From assembly GCA_026419835.1 (NCBI GenBank), contig JAOAKQ010000002.1, positions 1 through 64,000 of the forward strand: DNA of 64,000 nt, in the 5' to 3' direction. The stretch comes from Sulfolobales archaeon. Lineage in GTDB: Archaea; Thermoproteota; Thermoprotei_A; Sulfolobales; NBVN01. How positions within the stretch are numbered: position 1 is the stretch's first letter; each line of letters begins with the position of its first letter. The position numbers and the translations under genes are program-made. The notes under the pieces are model-generated. The model ran no database searches and was not told the origin of the DNA. It saw only the letters and a program-made list of their open reading frames with translations. Positions 51,700 through 60,324 of this stretch are shown one piece after another.

Positions 51700-52500
51700 T
51701 TCTTCGAGTAGCTTATCAATAAATTCCTCAGAACTGTGTGTAGAAAATAGTAAAGCCTCAAGATTCCTAGTATCTCCTATACTGAATACCTTGGAGAACC
51801 TCTTGAGAGCCGCTGCTAGTAGTGGATTAACGGCCTCTTTTTCAGGTAGTGGCGTATCGAGGTATCTAATAACTGAATTTAGTGCTGAAGCTAGGACTAA
51901 GTCGAGAAGTACTTCAGAAGATGAGCCCGGTAGTACTCTAGCTAAGTTTAGCTTAGTAGACTCGTATAGTGATACTACAGCGTTCTTTAAGTTCCTGACT
52001 AGCCCCCCGGTATCTCTATGAGAAACTGATTCGAGAACTCGCTCTATTTCTTCTCTAGCAGCGCTAGTCCACGGACCTCTACCTAACTTAACTACATCAG
52101 CTAGTTCTTTAGATACTTCAGAGAGCTTCCTCCAGTTAATGAAGATACTACTAGAGAGAACTAGGAACAGCTTTATAATGGCGACCGCGGCTCTATAGAA
52201 TGCCTTAAGCACGTCACTAACGCTGTCAAAGATAGCTTGGTTTGATGCTACTGTCAGTAGTACGAGTAAACAGGAGATAGTGTCCCTATCACCTACAGTC
52301 TGAGGCTGTATTTCAACCACTTCCTTATTTATTAACCTGATAGTTAGCTTTCCAGATATCTCATCCAGCACTAAGTCCTCGATAGACTCGATTCTAAAGT
52401 ACCTCCAAGCTCTCGAAGTCTTCACAACTATGCGGTTATTCTCGATCTCTACTTGACAGCTGTAGATAGCTTTCCTATCTTTACACAGCACTTTCCTCAC
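51649..52500 (-). CDS. unknown protein of a membrane-associated operon (gene 3)
   Basis: This 283-residue protein is not recognised. Residues about 10-70 look like an all-beta module of alternating strands (YSCQVEIENNRIVVKTS, FRIESIEDLVLDE, GKLTIRLINKEVVEIQP), which could be a PH-like or GRAM-like fold. Two hydrophobic stretches follow (about 78-95 and 104-121, ending AAVAIIKLFLVLSSSIFIN), and the remainder (about 125-275) is helical. The GTG at 52500 lies inside the end of the 689-residue gene, so translation is coupled. The order, tight packing and membrane features suggest one complex with the two genes upstream. Confidence 0.6.
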   Translation of the reverse strand: MRKVLCKDRKAIYSCQVEIENNRIVVKTSRAWRYFRIESIEDLVLDEISGKLTIRLINKEVVEIQPQTVGDRDTISCLLVLLTVASNQAIFDSVSDVLKAFYRAAVAIIKLFLVLSSSIFINWRKLSEVSKELADVVKLGRGPWTSAAREEIERVLESVSHRDTGGLVRNLKNAVVSLYESTKLNLARVLPGSSSEVLLDLVLASALNSVIRYLDTPLPEKEAVNPLLAAALKRFSKVFSIGDTRNLEALLFSTHSSEEFIDKLLEELKKNLALTSTVLQKQQ

Positions 52501-54550
52501 CTCTACCGTGAATTAGAGTCCACAGAGAGCGCAGACTATCTTTAAGTGGAAATAGTTCTTCGAATTTAAAGCCCTGCTCTAATCCCTCTTTAACGTACTC
52601 CTCTATAAGAGGAACTATCTTCTCGAGTTTACGAAGATTCGATACTATGGTGCTTATGCCAGAGAAGGGCCCCATAGAATCAAAGAACACCTTCAACAAC
52701 AAGCCGAGGTCGCTCACTAAGTCAACTAGAGGAGTATCCGGATCTTCAAGTCTTGCTAGTGGTTCTCTCAGAGGTTCTAGGGAGTTTGCGAGAGCTTCAT
52801 CTACTTCCTTAACACCAAACTTCATAGTCAACACTCTACTAGTGACTGTACTTATGCTAGGTACGGCGGTCTTCTTTAAGTTTGCAACCCAGCTCAGCTT
52901 ACTCATTAAGTCGGAGCTAGCTACTGTACGTACCTGCGAAAAGTGGTCTTGGTATATTCCTAGAAGTTCTACCAGATACGGGGCTTCAACTCCGTACGCT
53001 TCAGCTATCTCCACGAACTTAGTAGCTTTAGCTACCAGGTTCTCGAAAGCTCTAGCCACTCCATCTATCTGGCGCTCTACACTGAGGAGGAGTGCCATTA
53101 TATGTGTGTAGTGCTGTCTTATGGCTCTAGCTCCAACCTCCGAGCACTTCTCTACATCTCTCAGAGCTAGCTTAAAGCCAAAAACATCGTAGTAAGCAAC
53201 TGGAATTGTAGACAGGAGGGTTCTCTCCAAGGTATCGCATTGAGTTCTGAGGGACTCCGAGATCTTCGAAATAGAGCTGTGGATTATTCCCCACATAGCT
53301 ACGTCAGACTTCGAAACCGTTACTTCATCGAGTAGCGAGAGGACGTAGGCTACCGCAGAAGTTGTGCTTAAACTAAATGATACTCTAGCTAGGTCCTGCA
53401 GTTCATTGACTATAGACCTGAGTTTCTGGTCGAGATTGGAGTTAAGAGAACTTAGTTCTCCGTGCGCACCAACTACTCTCAGGTAGTTGGGTATAGTTGA
53501 AGAGATAGCCTCACTAGATCTCTGAACGACTAGCTTGCTGTACTCAATAAACTCTCTTAAGTCCTTTAACGACTCTAGTTCGCCCTCTCTAAAGTAACTC
53601 GCAACTTCTTCGAGATGGGAAATCTTACGCTTTAAGATCTCAATGAGCTCTCTCGAATCTAGAACGTAGCTATGGGCTTCTGCGATATTCTCTGCGTAGT
53701 TCCTAACCACGCTCAGAGATAGTACGAAAAGTGGCACCAGCACGGAGGTTTGTACTAGGACGGGCACCTCCGCCTTAAATACGTACGCAGACACCAAAGC
53801 TATCGGAACGGCTATGGCAAGTCTCCTTAAAGCATCTAATAGCACTCCTCTAGCGGTTCTTTTATCTTGTAGTGGGCGTACCCTATACGCAGACCTAGTA
53901 ACTAGAAAACCGAGGAAATACGCTAGCAAAGCCACCGAGTACTTTAAGAAGACTTCGTATGCGAGAGAGTCCCTACCTACCTCCAGGAACTCGATCGGTA
54001 TAGCTCTCAGACTACTCAATTCGGTAGCTGAGAACTGTGCTGCGTATGTTGTAAGTAGTAGAAGGAGGGAGTACGTTGTTAATGACGCAGCGGCTACTAC
54101 ACTAGAAAAAAGCGTCGATAGACCGGTAAGTAGTGCTAGGGAAGTACTTAGGGAGCTGACCCACGATATAGATAGCATGTAGGTAATTAAGTAGTAGCAC
54201 GCAGTTATAGCATCATCTAGCTTCCTCAGCTTCGTTACTAGTACGTATAGAGGAACTACGAGTGTAAGAGTAAGCGATAGCATAGCTATCTCTGCGTAGA
54301 GCAGTACGTACACGACACCTCTCAGCACGTACACTACGTAGAGATAGACCACAACGAGAATAACTGAAAAAGCCGGTATTAGTCCTGGGTATTTGTGTCC
54401 AAATAGCGCGATGAGCGCTGTAGATACTAGTAGAGCTACTTGCACCTCTAAGTACACTTCAGGATACACTAGCAGAGCTACTACTCCAGCAATTACAACG
54501 TAAATAGCTACCGCGATCAGTCTTCTAACTAACAGCTCTCGAGAAGACAT
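52481..54550 (-). CDS. large unknown membrane protein (gene 2 of operon)
   Basis: This 689-residue protein is not recognised. Residues about 8-285 contain eight or nine membrane helices. The other 400 residues form a soluble, largely helical domain with coiled-coil-like stretches (about 300-360, 375-400, 560-680). No Walker, protease, glycosyltransferase or kinase motif is visible. The ATG at 54550 is 3 nt after the stop of the 330-residue gene, and its end overlaps the 283-residue gene by 20 nt. It could be a scaffold, channel or sensor; I would not name it further. Confidence 0.65.
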   Translation of the reverse strand: MSSRELLVRRLIAVAIYVVIAGVVALLVYPEVYLEVQVALLVSTALIALFGHKYPGLIPAFSVILVVVYLYVVYVLRGVVYVLLYAEIAMLSLTLTLVVPLYVLVTKLRKLDDAITACYYLITYMLSISWVSSLSTSLALLTGLSTLFSSVVAAASLTTYSLLLLLTTYAAQFSATELSSLRAIPIEFLEVGRDSLAYEVFLKYSVALLAYFLGFLVTRSAYRVRPLQDKRTARGVLLDALRRLAIAVPIALVSAYVFKAEVPVLVQTSVLVPLFVLSLSVVRNYAENIAEAHSYVLDSRELIEILKRKISHLEEVASYFREGELESLKDLREFIEYSKLVVQRSSEAISSTIPNYLRVVGAHGELSSLNSNLDQKLRSIVNELQDLARVSFSLSTTSAVAYVLSLLDEVTVSKSDVAMWGIIHSSISKISESLRTQCDTLERTLLSTIPVAYYDVFGFKLALRDVEKCSEVGARAIRQHYTHIMALLLSVERQIDGVARAFENLVAKATKFVEIAEAYGVEAPYLVELLGIYQDHFSQVRTVASSDLMSKLSWVANLKKTAVPSISTVTSRVLTMKFGVKEVDEALANSLEPLREPLARLEDPDTPLVDLVSDLGLLLKVFFDSMGPFSGISTIVSNLRKLEKIVPLIEEYVKEGLEQGFKFEELFPLKDSLRSLWTLIHGRGEESAV

Positions 54551-54553
54551 GAA

Positions 54554-55546
54554 CTACACCCTAATCACGCTTAGATGTCTCAAGTTCGTCAGTACCTCAA
54601 TAGCCTTATCTAGAGGGGCTGCCCTAGCTATAGCATCAACTCCTTCAGCAATAACGTCCCGCAAACTAAACTCTACTAGGATCCTAACGTCTAGCCTATC
54701 GTCGTTTATGAAGTTCACATTTACCTTACTTAAACTCTTCTCCACTCTCAGAACTTCCTCTTTAAAACCACTCCACACGTCTATGCTTCCTAGGATGAAG
54801 CCTTCAGCGAATAGCTTTACACGCCCGGTGTATATGAAGAACAGTAGGTCTAGAGCGTGAGTTAGGTCCCGAAATAGTGATATGGGCTCGAGTTTAAAGC
54901 AGAGAGGTACGAATGTCCCTATAGGAGCTTTTTCGTGAAGTCGAGTAATGAGTTCAGCTACACACTTCTCTACGTGGTCAGCTATCCCTACTCTAAGCGA
55001 GTTCCTCACTACTCTCTCGAAAGATAGTGGGAGAATTGTATATCTTCCTTGAGAAACTAGTTCGCTTACTAGAAAAGCCAGGTTCACCTTATCGGCGACA
55101 TCTATAGTAGTGTAATCGAAGTCTAGAAGCAGTAAGACGTGCGGCACTATTTCGTAGTTCTTCATCAACTTCAGTAATCTATGCGCTACTAGTAGAGACT
55201 CGTCTCGAGTACTAGCAATTATGCTCACGAAAGACGTTATCTTAGGACTTACGTGAGAAGCAATCAGTTCCGCCAGCGCATCGTACTCTAAGATTTCAGA
55301 TTGAGGAATTTGCGGTATCTGCTCTTTTTTCTCTAATGGCTTGCAGTTAACGTACATTAAGTTATCGAAAGTTCTTGACCTACCCTCAGGGTCGAGCACG
55401 AAGACCATCGGATATAGGGCTAAAGTTTTAGAGAATACCTGAAGGTACTTTCTATGAACTACGAGTATCTTCTCCTGACTCGTTAAGCTAACTCTATTGA
55501 GTATGTTGAGGATAAAGTTAAGTACCTCGCTCGTAGCCTTTCCCAA
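54554..55546 (-). CDS. unknown soluble protein (gene 1 of operon)
   Basis: This 330-residue protein is not recognised. It has no membrane segment of note. From about 25 to 240 it alternates hydrophobic strands and helices (KILVVHRKYLQVF, YPMVFVLDPEG, SFVSIIASTRDESLLVAHRLL, PHVLLLLDFDY), which suggests an alpha/beta fold, but no nucleotide-binding motif is clear. The start is TTG at 55546 with GGAG about 12 nt upstream and TATA-like sequences at 55562-55570 or 55585-55592. It is the first gene of a three-gene operon with the membrane protein and the PH-like protein. Confidence 0.6.
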   Translation of the reverse strand: MGKATSEVLNFILNILNRVSLTSQEKILVVHRKYLQVFSKTLALYPMVFVLDPEGRSRTFDNLMYVNCKPLEKKEQIPQIPQSEILEYDALAELIASHVSPKITSFVSIIASTRDESLLVAHRLLKLMKNYEIVPHVLLLLDFDYTTIDVADKVNLAFLVSELVSQGRYTILPLSFERVVRNSLRVGIADHVEKCVAELITRLHEKAPIGTFVPLCFKLEPISLFRDLTHALDLLFFIYTGRVKLFAEGFILGSIDVWSGFKEEVLRVEKSLSKVNVNFINDDRLDVRILVEFSLRDVIAEGVDAIARAAPLDKAIEVLTNLRHLSVIRV

Positions 55547-55629
55547 GTCTTTAAGTCTCCAGGTAAATAAAAGACTTACCGATTTAGATAAAATCGGTTG
55601 CTCTAGTTACCGGTCTCTAGTTCTCTTGA

Positions 55630-55995
55630 CTAGATCGTGCGCGTTCTCCTCTGAACGTATTTCATTAAGCATAGCTCGTTGAGGCTCTTACTGACCTGAA
55701 CTCTCCACATATGCGTCCACGTGTGCGTAGGTGCGGATGCTTGTACAGTAGTGGTCGGTGGACCGACTCTATGTAGAGATAGGTGAGCGGCTACCGCTGC
55801 TACAGCTGCTGCCACTAAGTTGCTCTCCGCTACCGCCGGTCTAGGTGCTTCTCTAACTTCAGGCCTTGGAGTGAGTACCTCCGCAGGCATGGGTGGCGGA
55901 GTAGCTTCCTTTCTCGCTGGTAAGCGCATGAAGACCTTAACTAGAGCTACTATTAGAGCTAGTATTACGAACGCTAGGAAGTAGGCGTACAGCAC
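55630..55995 (-). CDS. OadG-like decarboxylase gamma-type membrane protein
   Basis: This 121-residue protein has one N-terminal membrane helix (about residues 2-24), a Pro/Ala/Glu-rich linker (30-58) and a short Ala-rich module LVAAAVAAVAAHLSLHR (about 60-76), then a His/Trp-rich tail (THTWTHMW). This pattern is that of gamma (OadG-like) subunits that hold sodium-pumping biotin decarboxylases together, or of similar acyl-CoA carboxylase-associated proteins. The alpha and beta subunits are not in the window, and it is 84 nt upstream of the unknown operon. GTG start at 55995. The family call is moderate. Confidence 0.5.
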   Translation of the reverse strand: MLYAYFLAFVILALIVALVKVFMRLPARKEATPPPMPAEVLTPRPEVREAPRPAVAESNLVAAAVAAVAAHLSLHRVGPPTTTVQASAPTHTWTHMWRVQVSKSLNELCLMKYVQRRTRTI

Positions 55996-56104
55996 TGCTA
56001 GGATATCGGGACCGCTCAGCTTAAACCCTAGAGAACGGAGCCGCAGCTCTTAAAAACATTTCAATAACCACATCCCGCCGGTGAACGTACTTATCAGCTC
56101 GAAC

Positions 56105-57646
56105 TCAGTGTTGAACAGCTAGAGCTACTCCCTCACTTCTAGGATCTGACGCTACCTGCGCTATGTGCTTAGACCTATCTACGAGCGCAGCGTGAACTAA
56201 GCCTGTCGAGCCGTAGGCTTCCACTAGCTCCACTAAGAAGCTAGCTGATTGAGGAGTTCTCAGTCTGGACTCCACCACAACTCTCCTCCCAGCGAGCTCT
56301 GTGAATATAAATCGAGGGGAGTCTAAAGCTTGAGGTAGGCTCATTCCGTACACGAACAGGTTTTCGTATATTCTCGCATGGATCTGGGGTCTCCAATCAC
56401 CACCAGCACACCCTATGACGTAGGTGCGGTCCCCCTCCTCTACTCCGAGAATCGATAGAGTGTGCAGGGGCCTTTTTCTAGGTGCTGGGCTATTGGGTAG
56501 ACCGGCTCTCTTAGCAAAGCCGTACCCCCTATTCTGCAGTGGGAAACCCAGTGCCACTAGCCCGGAGCCGAATGGGTGGAAGAGGCTCTGTACGACCCCT
56601 ACCGCAGCCTCACCGTTCGTAACTACGAGAAACGTGGTATCGATATCTCCACGAACCTCACCGCCCCCGACCCGCTTACTCAGTAGAAGCTGTCGTGCTT
56701 TTCCGTACTCTAGGTACTGAGCTACATCTATCTCCATGTAGTCCGGGTCCCCCATGAAGAAGTCGCGGAAGCCGTAGGCCACTCTAACTACCTCAGCCCA
56801 CTTCTCAATTCTAGCTGGGTCGTTGAACGGTAGCTCATCTAGACCTAGTTCGTGCACCGCAGTTATCATGTGGAGTGTCGTAGCTCCCTGAGTATTCGGA
56901 GGTAGCTCGTACAGTACTCTCCCACCTACATCCAGCTTTAGAGGTCTCACCTCGTAGCCTTCGTGCTCCATCAAGTCCTCCAGCCCTATGTCGACTCCCT
57001 GAACCCGCAGTTCATCTACTAACTTCTCGGCCAACTTACCGTAGTAGAACTCGTCCCACCCCCTCGTAGCTATGGTTCTGAGAGTTCTAGCCGCCTCCTT
57101 GTTAGACACCAGGGAGCCCGGCTCTATACCCTTGTAGTACTTCGACCAGCTGAACTTCTCGAGCTCCCCCTCAGCTTGCTTTGAAGCTCTAGCTAGGTAG
57201 TAGCTCGCGTAGAAGCCGCTGTACGCGAGCGATATTGCTGGGCGGAGGAGTCTTTCGAGAGGTAGCTTACAGAACTCCTCGCTAATGAATCCCCACAGGT
57301 AGCTTAAGCCTGGCACAGTTACGGTGAGAGGTCCTCTCCTAGGTGCTTGCTTTAGATACTCTTCAGTACTGAAGCCGGATGGGGACCTACCGCTAGACAT
57401 GATGGCAACGACGTTGCCATCTAGGAACGCGAGCATGAACCCATCCCCTCCGAGACCGCCGGTGTGAGGGAGTACTACGGATAGAACCGCGCTAGCGGCT
57501 ATTGCGGCATCGAACGCGTTGCCTCCGTCCTGCAGTACCTCGATAGCGGCTTTAGTAGCGAGTGGTGAGTCTGTGGAAGCTCCCTTTACACCAAAGAGGG
57601 ACTTCACGACCAATACCGACACCAAGTAGATGTAGACCTCCAGCAT
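56105..57646 (-). CDS. ggt: gamma-glutamyltransferase family protein
   Basis: This 513-residue Ntn-hydrolase is related to GGT. Blocks seen are ASTDSPLATKAAIEVLQDGGNAFDAAIAA, HTGGLGGDGFMLAF, TVTVPGLSYLWGF, and the autoprocessing nucleophile Thr in GDIDTTFLVVTNG (near residue 345), followed by VGVVQSLFHPFGSGLV. Cleavage before the second Thr would give large and small subunits. The N-terminal 20 residues are hydrophobic and could be a signal or anchor, so the enzyme may act outside the cell on gamma-glutamyl peptides. The ATG is at 57646. It is divergent from the DUF354 operon. Confidence 0.88.
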   Translation of the reverse strand: MLEVYIYLVSVLVVKSLFGVKGASTDSPLATKAAIEVLQDGGNAFDAAIAASAVLSVVLPHTGGLGGDGFMLAFLDGNVVAIMSSGRSPSGFSTEEYLKQAPRRGPLTVTVPGLSYLWGFISEEFCKLPLERLLRPAISLAYSGFYASYYLARASKQAEGELEKFSWSKYYKGIEPGSLVSNKEAARTLRTIATRGWDEFYYGKLAEKLVDELRVQGVDIGLEDLMEHEGYEVRPLKLDVGGRVLYELPPNTQGATTLHMITAVHELGLDELPFNDPARIEKWAEVVRVAYGFRDFFMGDPDYMEIDVAQYLEYGKARQLLLSKRVGGGEVRGDIDTTFLVVTNGEAAVGVVQSLFHPFGSGLVALGFPLQNRGYGFAKRAGLPNSPAPRKRPLHTLSILGVEEGDRTYVIGCAGGDWRPQIHARIYENLFVYGMSLPQALDSPRFIFTELAGRRVVVESRLRTPQSASFLVELVEAYGSTGLVHAALVDRSKHIAQVASDPRSEGVALAVQH

Positions 57647-57697
57647 ATAACCTCCAGCACACCCCGAGTTTAGCTCAAAATCTCCAGAGCGTCAGCA

Positions 57698-57703
57698 TTA
57701 TAT
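57698..57703 (+). promoter_or_regulatory. TATA box of the DUF354 operon
   Basis: TTATAT at 57698-57703 overlaps an ATG at 57702 and lies about 32-37 nt before ATG 57735. This argues that the later ATG is the true start of the DUF354 gene. Confidence 0.4.
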
Positions 57704-57734
57704 GAGAAGATGTGAGTACGTACTGGTACTCGGC

Positions 57735-58796
57735 ATGGTTAGAGTGTGGATCGACGTGCTGACGTCTAAGCAGGGGACCCTCCTCGGGACTCTCGCTAGA
57801 GAACTTGAGGACTCGGGCTTCGAGGTCCTGGTGACGTGCCGCGACTACGAGTACACCTGCGGAGTTCTGGAAGCTCTAGGAGTTCGCTACGTATCAGTCG
57901 GTAGGTACTCGGAGGGAGGCCCCTACTCCAAGGTCTACGAAGACGGGCTCAGAATCTCCGCTCTGGCGGAACTAGTTCAAAAGTTCTCGCCGAACTACCT
58001 AGTGGCCTACCCAAACCCACCGGCCGCCAGGGTAGCGTATGGCGTGGGCATTAAGTACGTAGCTCTAACCGACTCACCGCACTCAGTCATTCCCAGTAGG
58101 CTCTCGCTACCCCTAGCCGACTTCGTGATATTCTCTGAGTGCATCCCGGTCGACGAGGTGAGGGTTTACGTAAGCGAGAAGTTCACCAAGCTGCTCACGT
58201 ATAGAGGTGTAGATGAGGTTGGGTGGATTAAGAGGCTTAAACCTAGGGAAGAAGACATTAGGGAGCTGGGGCTCAAACCGTGGAGCTACGTAGTCTTTAG
58301 ACCGGCCGAGGAGCTAGCTACCTACTACAGAAACGTAGTGCTTCCGCGAACTGAGGATGTTCTGAGAGTACTACTCGAGTTCGGGTACGACATCGTTCTA
58401 CTTCCACGCTACTCTAGTCACAGAGAATTTAGGAGTGAGAGAGTTGTTATTCCTGAGAGAGGCTTCGTAGGTCCTTCGCTAACACACTACGCGAAGCTCG
58501 TTGTTACTGGTGGTGCTTCAATAGCTAGAGAAGCGGCTCTCCTCGGAACGCCCTCGATAACCTACACGCCCCTAGAGTTGAGAGTAAACTCCTGCGTAGA
58601 GAGCTGGGGCTTTCCGCTCAGGAAGGCTAGGTCCCTACTAGAACTAGAGGAGCTATCCGCTCAGCTGCTCGAGGAGCCGGTAGGCTTCAGGAAGCTCTAC
58701 GTAGATAGAGCTACCTCACTCGAAGACCCTCTGACAATAGCTAAGGAGGTACTCACAAGCGAGGAAAGCTCGAAGTCTCGAGGGCTGGGTAGATGA
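57735..58796 (+). CDS. DUF354 family protein (glycosyltransferase-B-like)
   Basis: This protein of about 353 residues fits the archaeal DUF354 family, which has a GT-B (glycosyltransferase-like) two-domain fold and no settled function. The opening MVRVWIDVLTSKQGTLLGTLARELEDSGFEV matches the family N-terminus. Other blocks are YPNPPAARVAYGVGIKYVALTDSP and LVVTGGASIAREAALLGTPSITY near the C-terminal donor-site region. I choose ATG at 57735 because the TATA box overlaps the upstream ATG at 57702. Its end overlaps the TIM-barrel gene by 4 nt. Confidence 0.8.
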   Translation: MVRVWIDVLTSKQGTLLGTLARELEDSGFEVLVTCRDYEYTCGVLEALGVRYVSVGRYSEGGPYSKVYEDGLRISALAELVQKFSPNYLVAYPNPPAARVAYGVGIKYVALTDSPHSVIPSRLSLPLADFVIFSECIPVDEVRVYVSEKFTKLLTYRGVDEVGWIKRLKPREEDIRELGLKPWSYVVFRPAEELATYYRNVVLPRTEDVLRVLLEFGYDIVLLPRYSSHREFRSERVVIPERGFVGPSLTHYAKLVVTGGASIAREAALLGTPSITYTPLELRVNSCVESWGFPLRKARSLLELEELSAQLLEEPVGFRKLYVDRATSLEDPLTIAKEVLTSEESSKSRGLGR

Positions 58797-59635
58797 AGGT
58801 ATATGTAACTCTGTGGTACAAGGACTTCAGGAGGAGGAGTGTAGTAGAGGAAGTTCTAGACGGGGGGTTCGATGGGTTTGAGCTGAGCTTAGACTACCCA
58901 CTCTGCGGTACCTTAAGGTTAGAGCGAATTCCGCAGATCAAGGACCTTTCGAAGGCTGGGCTCGGCACCGGCATCCACCTACCGTGGCGGGAGGTCTACC
59001 TAGCCTCACCTATTGAGGAAATTAGGAGAACTTCGCTGAACTACGTAGTTAAGTGCCTCGCAGAAGCTATGCCGCTGAATCCTACGTACGCCGTACTCCA
59101 CCTAGTCACGGACCAGGCCACCTGCTCTAACGGTGAGGAGCTCTGCCTATCTGCCGCTGTGAGTTCTCTGGAGGTACTGGTTGGTGTTGCTGAAGAGTAC
59201 GGAGTAAGGCTGTACGTAGAGACGACGAGGAACTACTGCTGCGGGAGCTTAGAGCACTCAGTTAGGTACCCGAGGAGGGGGCTGGGGGTCTGCCTAGACA
59301 TCCCGCACGTCGTTGAGAGGTACAGCAGGCTGCTCAGAAGACCCGTAGGTCTTAGCGAAATAGTGGCTAGCGCACCGCCGGCATCTCTTGAAGTGGTTGA
59401 GTGCGTACACCTCCACGGGTACTCCATGAGTGGTTACCACGTAGTGGAATCCCACATAGAGCCATCTAGAGAGGTGCTCGGCGAGTACCTCGAGGTCTTG
59501 AAGAGCGGTAGGCTGAAGCCCAGGTACACAGTGCTGGAGTCCTTCTTCTCCTCATTTACCGCGAAGCAGATCAGGTTCAGCGAGCTTAGGTGGTGCGTCG
59601 ATGAGCTCAAGAAGAATTACGCTAGGTATCGATGA
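58793..59635 (+). CDS. AP-endonuclease-2-like TIM-barrel (sugar isomerase/epimerase family)
   Basis: This 280-residue protein resembles the xylose isomerase-like TIM barrel family. Seen are GFDGFELSLDYPL near residue 29, GTGIHLPW, YAVLHLVTD, YVETTRNYC (metal Glu), VCLDIPHVVERY (metal Asp-His), CVHLHGYS, and a last Glu in YTVLESF. The metal ligands expected for such isomerases or AP endonucleases are mostly there. Whether it acts on sugars or DNA is undecided. The ATG at 58793 overlaps the DUF354 gene by 4 nt, and its end overlaps rnhB by 35 nt. Confidence 0.75.
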   Translation: MKVYVTLWYKDFRRRSVVEEVLDGGFDGFELSLDYPLCGTLRLERIPQIKDLSKAGLGTGIHLPWREVYLASPIEEIRRTSLNYVVKCLAEAMPLNPTYAVLHLVTDQATCSNGEELCLSAAVSSLEVLVGVAEEYGVRLYVETTRNYCCGSLEHSVRYPRRGLGVCLDIPHVVERYSRLLRRPVGLSEIVASAPPASLEVVECVHLHGYSMSGYHVVESHIEPSREVLGEYLEVLKSGRLKPRYTVLESFFSSFTAKQIRFSELRWCVDELKKNYARYR

Positions 59636-60257
59636 AGCCGGTAGAGGCTCTCTCGTGGGGGACATGTTCGTGGTAGGTATCGGGGTTGCTGACGAGCGTG
59701 TTGAGCTACTGAGGAAGTCCGGTGTGAGAGATAGTAAAACCCTCAGCAAAACCAGGAGGCTGAGGCTGCTCCCGGACGTGGTGGCACACTCCGATATCAT
59801 AGTGGTCTGCCGAGTGGGACCTGACGAGATAGATAGGGATAACATCAACGACCTAGAGGTCCGCGCTGTGGAGAGAATACTGAAGCACGTTAAGTCCAGG
59901 GGTAGGTACTTATCTAAGGTATTAGTGGACGAGATAGCCGGGCGGAGGAAGGTCATCGAGAGCGTAGCCAGGGAGCTGTACCCGGGCGTGGAGGCGGTCG
60001 TGAAGCCCGATGCTGATAGGGACTTCGCGCAGGTATCGGCGGCCTCCATAGTAGCTAAGTGCCTTAGGGATGAGCTTGTTAAGATGCTTGGATCCACCTA
60101 CGGGGATTTCGGGAGCGGGTATCCATCAGATCCGCGCACAATAAAGTGGCTGAAGTCCGCGGTGCGGAGTGGTTCAGTACCCGGCTGCGTTAGGAAGTCT
60201 TGGAAGACCCTGCGAAGAGCTCTCGCTGAGACCTCGAGCCAGTACGCTGAGAAGTAG
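59601..60257 (+). CDS. rnhB: ribonuclease HII
   Basis: This 218-residue nuclease removes RNA from RNA-DNA hybrids, including single ribonucleotides in DNA. The catalytic set is clear: GIDEAGRGSLVGDM (D10 and E11), RDSKTLSKTRR, a central LVDEIAG with Asp, and the fourth acid in VVKPDADRDFAQVSAASIVAK (in pieces). FGSGYPSDPRT is the usual C-terminal motif. The ATG at 59601 sits within the end of the previous gene. It may be in an operon with DUF354 and the TIM-barrel gene. Confidence 0.95.
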   Translation: MSSRRITLGIDEAGRGSLVGDMFVVGIGVADERVELLRKSGVRDSKTLSKTRRLRLLPDVVAHSDIIVVCRVGPDEIDRDNINDLEVRAVERILKHVKSRGRYLSKVLVDEIAGRRKVIESVARELYPGVEAVVKPDADRDFAQVSAASIVAKCLRDELVKMLGSTYGDFGSGYPSDPRTIKWLKSAVRSGSVPGCVRKSWKTLRRALAETSSQYAEK

Positions 60258-60324
60258 CCCTATGTCTTCCGGTGGTGCTTACTTCTTTATATCGGTTAGA
60301 CGGATTCCGTATCGGTAGTTTGAG

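Noticed and set aside
55497-55682. Short plus-strand frame at the head of the unknown operon
   Set aside because: It is antisense to the start of the 330-residue gene and its promoter, and has no family match.
59552-60097. 181-codon minus-strand frame over rnhB
   Set aside because: RNase HII on the plus strand has all catalytic residues; the other frame is Ser/Leu/Thr-rich, typical of an antisense shadow.
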